From the NCBI GenBank assembly GCA_002712575.1, contig PATZ01000032.1, forward strand, positions 36,638-48,315: a DNA stretch of 11,678 bases, in the 5' to 3' direction. Both the position numbers and the translations under genes were made by a program. Shown piece by piece: positions 7,041 through 11,678 of the stretch (the stretch's first letter is position 1; the number at the start of each line of letters is the position of its first letter). The notes beneath the pieces are model-generated. The model was not told the DNA's origin. It did not search any database and was given only the letters and a program-made list of their open reading frames with translations. Origin of the DNA: Methanobacteriota archaeon (GTDB lineage Archaea > Thermoplasmatota > Poseidoniia > Poseidoniales > Thalassarchaeaceae).

Positions 7041-7976
7041 ATGAAGGGGATTGTTCATTTATCGCCTGTTGCCCACCTGTTACAGGTTACTCACGTGCTA
7101 GGCAACGAAGACATTCCAAGATTGAGTAATTATGAACTAATGGAGATTGAAAAGGCAGTCTTTGAAATCTCCAGAAAACAAAAAATGCAAACAATTCCAG
7201 TTGATTTACCAAGAGAAAATTTTTGGTCTGCTGTTAGACAATTACTGTATCATTTAGATACAGAATGTGCAGAAACAATTCGAAAGGAAGGTGGTCAGAC
7301 CACCAAGTCACAGTTACAGTCTAGGAGATTAAATACGCTACGCACATGTATTAATGACACTACTAGATTGAGGTTGAATGCTTTTGCCCAACATGCAATA
7401 TTATCTAATTTAATTAAAACTCAAAAAAATTCTCTTGGCACATCAGGAACTCTGCATAAAATAGATTGGAAGAGGCATGATCCTGCAGAAAGAAAATTTT
7501 ACAATGGAATGATTAACTTTACTGAAAAATACAAAATAGACGTTCAATGGGATGGGTTATTACATGGTCCAGATAGTATCATTGAAGAGATAAAAGAATC
7601 AAAGAATCACATCAATTTAAAAGAATTTAATGATGAAGAAGAAGTTGTATATGATGAAGAAGTAATTCCAAATAAGAATTTGGAATTGATAAAAGAATGG
7701 GAGGAGCCTGAGTATGATGATGAAGATAGGATTAGAGAAATTGAAAAGTTTCCTTACCAAATTAGCCATATACCACCTAAGAATGATTTATCAGGAATAA
7801 ATAATTCAAGTGTAACTGAATTAAAAAGGATAAGAATAATTAAAGATTTGAATGATCCCATAATTTCTGAAGATGGAACTGAATTATTACTAAATGCGGG
7901 AGATATTGAGTCTTGCTCCGCATTAATTGCAGATACATTAATTGCAGCTGGATTGGCAGAACCAGCACCCGTATAA
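7041..7976 (+). CDS. GINS replication complex subunit, Gins51 (Gins15)-like
   Basis: A 311-residue protein with the A-then-B domain order of archaeal Gins51. GINS binds MCM and the Cdc45/RecJ-like protein to form the replicative helicase complex. The helical A domain spans about residues 30-165, including ELMEIEKAVFEIS, LPRENFWSAVRQLLYHL and the helix containing TRLRLNAFAQHAIL. An acidic Glu/Asp-rich linker (about 195-235) and a spacer lead to a small beta-rich B domain (about 260-308): ELKRIRIIKDL, then a DGTELLLNAGDIESC turn and LIAAGLAE at the end. Archaeal Gins51 proteins are usually near 190 residues, so this one carries a long linker and about 30 extra N-terminal residues. The ATG at 7041 has no clear Shine-Dalgarno site. 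An in-frame ATG at 7140 (codon 34) would give a start close to the A domain, but would cut its first helix. The divergent tRNA-Leu and downstream peptidase give no functional hint. GINS assignment is fairly firm; the subunit assignment rests on domain order. Confidence 0.78.
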   Translation: MKGIVHLSPVAHLLQVTHVLGNEDIPRLSNYELMEIEKAVFEISRKQKMQTIPVDLPRENFWSAVRQLLYHLDTECAETIRKEGGQTTKSQLQSRRLNTLRTCINDTTRLRLNAFAQHAILSNLIKTQKNSLGTSGTLHKIDWKRHDPAERKFYNGMINFTEKYKIDVQWDGLLHGPDSIIEEIKESKNHINLKEFNDEEEVVYDEEVIPNKNLELIKEWEEPEYDDEDRIREIEKFPYQISHIPPKNDLSGINNSSVTELKRIRIIKDLNDPIISEDGTELLLNAGDIESCSALIADTLIAAGLAEPAPV

Positions 7977-8008
7977 AATTAAAATTTAAAGAGTAGGAAT
8001 TGTTGATT

Positions 8009-9349
8009 ATGAGTGAGATAACCGAAAAACAAATAAAAAAATATAGGGAAAAGTTTGAGAAAGATAAGATGGCAAAAATTGCACAAAACGCGGTAACAAA
8101 TGTCCCACTCCCGAAACTGACTTTAAATAGAGAAATAGTAAATGAATTAATCCCCACATTTAGTATAAAATTAGATGATTGGGCAGTAACAAATCAAAAA
8201 AGAAGTGGTAGATGTTGGCTTTTTGCCGCATTAAATCTATTCAGAGTAGGTGCTATGAAAAAAATGAATTTAAAAGATTTTGAATTTAGTCAATCACATA
8301 TTCATTTTTGGGATAAATTTGAAAGATCTAATCACTTATTAGAAGCGATAATAACAACCTCTGACCGAGATTTAAATGATCGTACTATTGATTTTCTTCT
8401 TGGAGATCCGATAGGAGATGGTGGACAATGGAATATGGCAATGAATTTGATTCGTAAACATGGATTAGTTCCTAAATCTGCATATCCAGAATCAGACAGT
8501 AGTAGTTCTACAAGATGGATGAATACAATATTGAAAGATATTTTGAGAAGCTCGGCATGCGAAATTAGAAAGATTATAGATGACGGAGGTAGTTTTGAAG
8601 ATGCTCGAATGCATAAAGAAAAAAGAATAAGTGATATATGGAAGATCCTTTGTATTCATTTAGGTACCCCTCCAGAAAGTTTTGATTGGCAATGGAGAGA
8701 TAAAGATGATAAATTTCATAGTAAGGGAAAAATTACACCTCAAGAGTTCGTTAGAGAATATGTAGACATTGACTGGGAAAATTATGTTTGTCTTGTTCAT
8801 GATCCAAGAAATAAAACAATGCAAACTTATACTGTAGATTTCTTACAAAATGTTGCAGGAGGGCCACCAGTAATTTATCTTAATATTGATATTGAATCTA
8901 TGAAAAATATTACCAAGAATATACTTAATGATGGCATCCCAGTATGGATGGGATGTGACGTTGGTAAACAAATGGAAAGAGAGAGGGGTTTGTGGGATGC
9001 AAATCTATTTGAATACGAAAATCTGTACGGAGTTGAATTTGGAATGAATAAAGCGGATAGATTACGCCATAGTCAAACGATGATGACCCATGCAATGCTT
9101 TTTACTGGAGTAGATTTAATTGATGGCATACCAAGAAGGTGGAGAGTAGAGAATTCATGGGGGGCAGAGCAGAGCGGTAAAAAGGGATTTTACACTATGA
9201 ATGATAGTTGGTTTGATGAGCATATGTTTGAGATAGCGTCGCCAAAAAAATATTTAACAAGTGAAATGTTAAAGGCTTTAGAAACTGATCCTATAGTATT
9301 ACCTGCATGGGATCCTATGGGAAGTCTAGCAAAAGAAACTCTAACCTAG
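8009..9349 (+). CDS. C1-family cysteine aminopeptidase, bleomycin hydrolase/PepC type
   Basis: A 446-residue papain-fold peptidase of the bleomycin hydrolase/PepC subgroup, which forms hexameric barrels in the cytosol and trims peptides from the N-terminus. From the ATG: oxyanion Q63 and nucleophile C69 in NQKRSGRCWLFAALN; SQSHIHFWDKFERSN (94-108); GDGGQW (136-141); PVWMGCDVGKQ in the C-terminal half; catalytic H361 in MMTHAMLFTGVD; and N382 in VENSWG. Spacing and length match the family (about 435-455). The family's conserved tail WDPMG(A/S)LA is present but runs on for five more residues (KETLT). There is no signal peptide, so it is intracellular. I chose the ATG at 8009 over in-frame TTG codons at 8000 and 8003. 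AT-rich sequence and AGGAAT lie in the 32-base gap after the GINS gene. The 3' end overlaps the convergent uS10 gene by 9 bases. Confidence 0.94.
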   Translation: MSEITEKQIKKYREKFEKDKMAKIAQNAVTNVPLPKLTLNREIVNELIPTFSIKLDDWAVTNQKRSGRCWLFAALNLFRVGAMKKMNLKDFEFSQSHIHFWDKFERSNHLLEAIITTSDRDLNDRTIDFLLGDPIGDGGQWNMAMNLIRKHGLVPKSAYPESDSSSSTRWMNTILKDILRSSACEIRKIIDDGGSFEDARMHKEKRISDIWKILCIHLGTPPESFDWQWRDKDDKFHSKGKITPQEFVREYVDIDWENYVCLVHDPRNKTMQTYTVDFLQNVAGGPPVIYLNIDIESMKNITKNILNDGIPVWMGCDVGKQMERERGLWDANLFEYENLYGVEFGMNKADRLRHSQTMMTHAMLFTGVDLIDGIPRRWRVENSWGAEQSGKKGFYTMNDSWFDEHMFEIASPKKYLTSEMLKALETDPIVLPAWDPMGSLAKETLT

Positions 9350-9670
9350 ATTTCGAAGAGAAAGTTCTATTGTAACACTATCTGGTATAGGTATTCTCAA
9401 TACTTTCCTAAGAGATTTTTCATCTTTTGAAGAGTTAGTAACTAATTCTAGGAGTCTCTTGTGTACTCTCATCTCCCAGTGATCCCAAGTTTCTGCTCCC
9501 TCGCCATCTGGACTCTTACGGCAAGGAACTAGAAGCTTCTTTGTAGGTAGAGGTATTGGACCCCTTAATTTAACACCAGTTTCATCTGATATATGCTTAA
9601 TTTGTTGACAAACCGTATCTACATCTGTATGATTATCACCAGTGAGTTTGATAGTAGTTACAACTGGCAT
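9341..9670 (-). CDS. rpsJ: Small-subunit ribosomal protein uS10
   Basis: A 109-residue complete uS10, which sits in the head of the 30S subunit near the A site. The recognisable blocks are KLRGPIPLPTKK (34-45) and MRVHKRLLEL (67-76), both characteristic of the archaeal/eukaryotic form (eukaryotic S20), with IPIPDSVTIEL near the C-terminus. It follows EF-1alpha after 24 bases on the same strand, the conserved archaeal EF1A-uS10 arrangement, and is probably co-transcribed with it. GGAG at 9679-9682 (minus strand) lies 8 bases before the ATG as a Shine-Dalgarno site. The last three codons overlap the convergent peptidase gene. Confidence 0.97.
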   Translation of the reverse strand: MPVVTTIKLTGDNHTDVDTVCQQIKHISDETGVKLRGPIPLPTKKLLVPCRKSPDGEGAETWDHWEMRVHKRLLELVTNSSKDEKSLRKVLRIPIPDSVTIELSLRNLG

Positions 9671-9678
9671 GCTGTTCG

Positions 9679-9682
9679 CTCC
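9679..9682 (-). promoter_or_regulatory. Shine-Dalgarno site of uS10
   Basis: GGAG on the minus strand, 8 bases before the uS10 ATG, within the 24-base spacer after EF-1alpha. It indicates that uS10 is initiated independently on a shared messenger rather than by stop-start overlap. Confidence 0.5.
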
Positions 9683-9694
9683 ATATATTAAGAA

Positions 9695-10978
9695 TTACTT
9701 CTTCTCAATCTTCATACATACGCCAGCAGCGACAGTTTTCCCCATATCTCTGATAGCGAAACGTGCCAGTTCTGGGAAATTTGACATTTCCTCTATTGCC
9801 ATTGGTTTAGTAGGCATAAAGCGAATCAAAGCTGCATCTCCAGATTTAAGGAAAGCAGGATTTGCTTCTTTGGTTTTAGCATTCTCTAGGAGTTCTACAA
9901 AACGAACTGCTACTTGGGATGTATGTGCATGGAAGACAGGAGTGTATCCAGCACCTATTGCTTTAGGAATATCCATAATCTGTATTTGTCCTACAAATGT
10001 TTCATCATGGCGAACAAAAACAGGAGCATTGTCTGCATATCCTGCCACATCTCCGCGACGAATATCAGTAGCTGCTAATCCTCTAACGTTGAATCCAACG
10101 TTGTCACCAGGCAAAGCCTTTTCATGGATTGTATGATGCATTTCAATACTCTTTACTTCAGCAGATTTTTGACTTGGATTAAATACAACTGTCTTTCCAG
10201 AGTTAAGAATTCCAGTCTCTACTTTTCCAACTGGAACTGTACCTATTCCACTAATCTTGTAAACATCTTGGATTGGTAATCTTAGAGGCCTATCAGTCGG
10301 TTTTGGAGGCATCTTAATTGCATCGATAGCTTCGAATAATGTTGGTCCGTTGTACCAAGGCATGTTAGAACTCTTGTTAAAGATATTTTCACCGTGGAAT
10401 GAAGATCCAGCAATCATAGGAACATCGTCAGGGTTGAAACCTGCTGTTTTCAATAGATTAGAAACCTCAGCAACTACAGATTTGTATTTATCTTCTGAAT
10501 AATCAACACCGCTAATGTCCATTTTGTTGACATTTACGATAAGTTGCTTAACTCCCAAAACTCTCGCTAAGAACGCATGTTCTTTTGTTTGAGCATTTAC
10601 ACCATCATTGGCTGCTACACACAGTACAGCAGCATCTGCTTGGCTTGTTCCTGTTATCATATTCTTTACGAAATCACGGTGACCAGGGGCATCAATAATC
10701 GTAAAATAATAATTAGGAGTGTAGAATTCTTTGTGAGCTACATCAATAGTAATTCCACGTTCACGCTCTTCTTTTAGTCCATCCATAACATAGGCTAACC
10801 CGAATCCGGCTTTACCTTGCTCCGATGCAAGTTTTTCATTTTTATCAATTACGTGTTGTTCAATATGACCACTGTCAAGAAGTAGTCTTCCTACAGTAGT
10901 TGATTTTCCGTGGTCAACGTGTCCTACAAACACGATATTCAAGTGATCTTTTTTCTTATCTTCCCATTGTGAGCCCAT
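9695..10978 (-). CDS. tuf: Translation elongation factor 1-alpha (aEF1A)
   Basis: A complete 427-residue GTPase that delivers aminoacyl-tRNA to the ribosome. The nucleotide-binding motifs are G1 GHVDHGKST (19-27), the G2 region ERERGITID (71-79), G3 DAPGH (96-100) and G4 NKMD (151-154), with the G5 region near SSFHGEN (192-198). Domain 2 begins around [20 protein letters not shown] (232-251), and domain 3 ends with the usual [13 protein letters not shown] block. The archaeal/eukaryotic insertions and Met-Asp-rich G-domain sequence distinguish it from bacterial EF-Tu. The start at 10978 is fixed by a strong GAGGTG site six bases upstream. It is the first gene of the EF1A-uS10 unit. Confidence 0.98.
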   Translation of the reverse strand: MGSQWEDKKKDHLNIVFVGHVDHGKSTTVGRLLLDSGHIEQHVIDKNEKLASEQGKAGFGLAYVMDGLKEERERGITIDVAHKEFYTPNYYFTIIDAPGHRDFVKNMITGTSQADAAVLCVAANDGVNAQTKEHAFLARVLGVKQLIVNVNKMDISGVDYSEDKYKSVVAEVSNLLKTAGFNPDDVPMIAGSSFHGENIFNKSSNMPWYNGPTLFEAIDAIKMPPKPTDRPLRLPIQDVYKISGIGTVPVGKVETGILNSGKTVVFNPSQKSAEVKSIEMHHTIHEKALPGDNVGFNVRGLAATDIRRGDVAGYADNAPVFVRHDETFVGQIQIMDIPKAIGAGYTPVFHAHTSQVAVRFVELLENAKTKEANPAFLKSGDAALIRFMPTKPMAIEEMSNFPELARFAIRDMGKTVAAGVCMKIEKK

Positions 10979-10984
10979 TATTTA

Positions 10985-10990
10985 CACCTC
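10985..10990 (-). promoter_or_regulatory. Strong Shine-Dalgarno site of EF-1alpha
   Basis: GAGGTG on the minus strand, six bases before the EF-1alpha ATG. It is the best ribosome-binding site in the window, as expected for a highly expressed gene. It also shows that this organism uses leadered, Shine-Dalgarno-dependent initiation for at least some genes. Confidence 0.7.
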
Positions 10991-11014
10991 TAATGTAAAC
11001 TTGCCGACTAATGG

Positions 11015-11026
11015 GGTGTATATGAA
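11015..11026 (-). promoter_or_regulatory. TATA-like box upstream of EF-1alpha
   Basis: TTCATATACACC on the minus strand, centred about 42 bases before the EF-1alpha ATG. A start site about 25 bases downstream would leave a leader of roughly 15 bases containing the GAGGTG site, which fits an archaeal promoter. It lies in the 107-base gap after the PKD-domain gene. The remaining gap sequence (11027-11085) showed no terminator-like T-run. Confidence 0.5.
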
Positions 11027-11085
11027 TCGTTCCCTAATAAGAAAATCTCATGCATCTTAGCAGTATAACACGCAATCAAGACATT

Positions 11086-11678
11086 TTAACGATATTGTAG
11101 TTCAATAACCATATGTTTGACATCTGTGTTGTGTGTTTTTTCATTTTTTACATCAATTGTCCAAGTACCAGGCTCAAACGAACGAACCGTAGAACCGCCA
11201 ATCTGTAACCAAACGCAGTAGTCATCACCACTACAATCTCCAGAGTCTCTATTGTCATTACCTAGGGAAGTAGTGTTCGTAACGGGTTCATCTGTCTCAT
11301 TTTTCAAGTACATATCCAATTTATTATCATCATCTCCTATAGATCCAATTGGCTGATCATCGTCTTTCTGAGGATAGGTTAATTTTGCTCGATAATATCG
11401 TATTTTATCTTTTGGATCTTCATAATTCAAAGGGAATGACCAAGTTAACTCACAAGGATAATCTTCATCAACGCAAGCTGCATCTTCATTTCCAGGATTA
11501 TTAGCAACTCTTCCTAATACAAAATCATTCCACACGCCTCTATAATTGACATACACCATCGAATCGTCTGAAGACACAAATCCATTATTGTCTTCGACGG
11601 TTAATCTAATTTCATAAGCACCTGCAGGGACATCTTTCCATTCATATATTTCACCTGTTGCATCGACATCGTTTTCAA
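11086..11678 (-). CDS. C-terminal part of a PKD-domain surface or secreted protein, cut by window edge
   Basis: The frame stays open to the last base, so the start lies beyond the window; 196 residues are visible. The GTG at 11577 is an internal valine, not the start. The first 45 residues are the end of a PKD-like beta-sandwich: VPAGAYEIRLTVEDNNGFVSS matches the GxYxVxLTVxDxxG strand pattern. A second, Asp/Asn-rich beta domain follows, with four cysteines as two short-spaced pairs (residues 68/75 and 148/154) that could form disulfides outside the cell. It ends with GTWTIDV and a final strand, VIELQYR. There is no C-terminal membrane anchor or sorting signal. PKD domains mediate adhesion or sit beside extracellular enzymes; the catalytic part, if any, is off the window. 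Aspartate-rich runs suggest calcium binding or an acidic surface, which is inference. Confidence 0.82.
   Translation of the reverse strand, partial: ENDVDATGEIYEWKDVPAGAYEIRLTVEDNNGFVSSDDSMVYVNYRGVWNDFVLGRVANNPGNEDAACVDEDYPCELTWSFPLNYEDPKDKIRYYRAKLTYPQKDDDQPIGSIGDDDNKLDMYLKNETDEPVTNTTSLGNDNRDSGDCSGDDYCVWLQIGGSTVRSFEPGTWTIDVKNEKTHNTDVKHMVIELQYR

Noticed and set aside
9642..10136. Plus-strand frame of 164 residues opposite EF-1alpha
   Set aside because: It is antisense to an unmistakable EF-1alpha and has no family features; such shadows are common opposite highly biased genes.
11086..11577. A complete 163-residue gene starting at the GTG at 11577
   Set aside because: The frame remains open to the window end and the upstream codons complete the PKD strand pattern, so the GTG is an internal valine.
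1..11678. CRISPR array, insertion sequence or defence island
   Set aside because: Reading through found no regularly spaced repeats, transposase motifs, terminal inverted repeats or nuclease/helicase defence genes.

Overview
This is a gene-dense, AT-rich archaeal window. The clearest lineage markers are an archaeal/eukaryotic-type elongation factor 1-alpha followed by ribosomal protein uS10, a GINS replication subunit with the Gins51 domain order, a class II tRNA-Leu with no encoded CCA, and an archaeal-type class IIB HAD phosphatase. Low GC, very short intergenic gaps, a PKD-domain surface protein and a cytosolic bleomycin-hydrolase-type peptidase would fit an uncultivated marine euryarchaeon of the Thermoplasmatota, such as Marine Group II or III. 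That placement is inference from gene content, not from a tree.

Left part (1-2990): the C-terminal 280 residues of a MoxR-type AAA+ ATPase run off the left edge, followed 38 bases later by a ParA/Soj-type ATPase on the same strand. Converging on ParA, and overlapping its stop by 4 bases, is a 367-residue protein that is almost entirely charged coiled coil.

Middle-left (2989-6083, minus strand): a two-gene translationally coupled unit encodes a 900-residue P1B heavy-metal ATPase and a small protein with three tandem zinc ribbons. The ATPase combines a CPC membrane motif with an HEAS motif in its last helix, a combination that does not fit the standard P1B subtypes neatly.

Middle-right (6172-9349): a HAD phosphatase (probable phosphoglycolate phosphatase) ends 5 bases from a convergent tRNA-Leu(CAA). 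Divergent from the tRNA are a GINS (Gins51-like) subunit with a long acidic linker and a C1-family cysteine aminopeptidase of the bleomycin hydrolase/PepC type.

Right part (9341-11678, minus strand): uS10 and EF-1alpha form the conserved translation pair, with a good Shine-Dalgarno site and a TATA-like element ahead of EF-1alpha. Upstream is the C-terminal part of a secreted or surface PKD-domain protein that runs off the right edge.

No CRISPR array, insertion sequence, integrase or rRNA was seen. No gap between genes exceeds about 110 bases. Most of the window is housekeeping. The parts most worth a second look are the ParA/coiled-coil pair, the P1B ATPase/zinc-ribbon pair and the archaeal bleomycin hydrolase.
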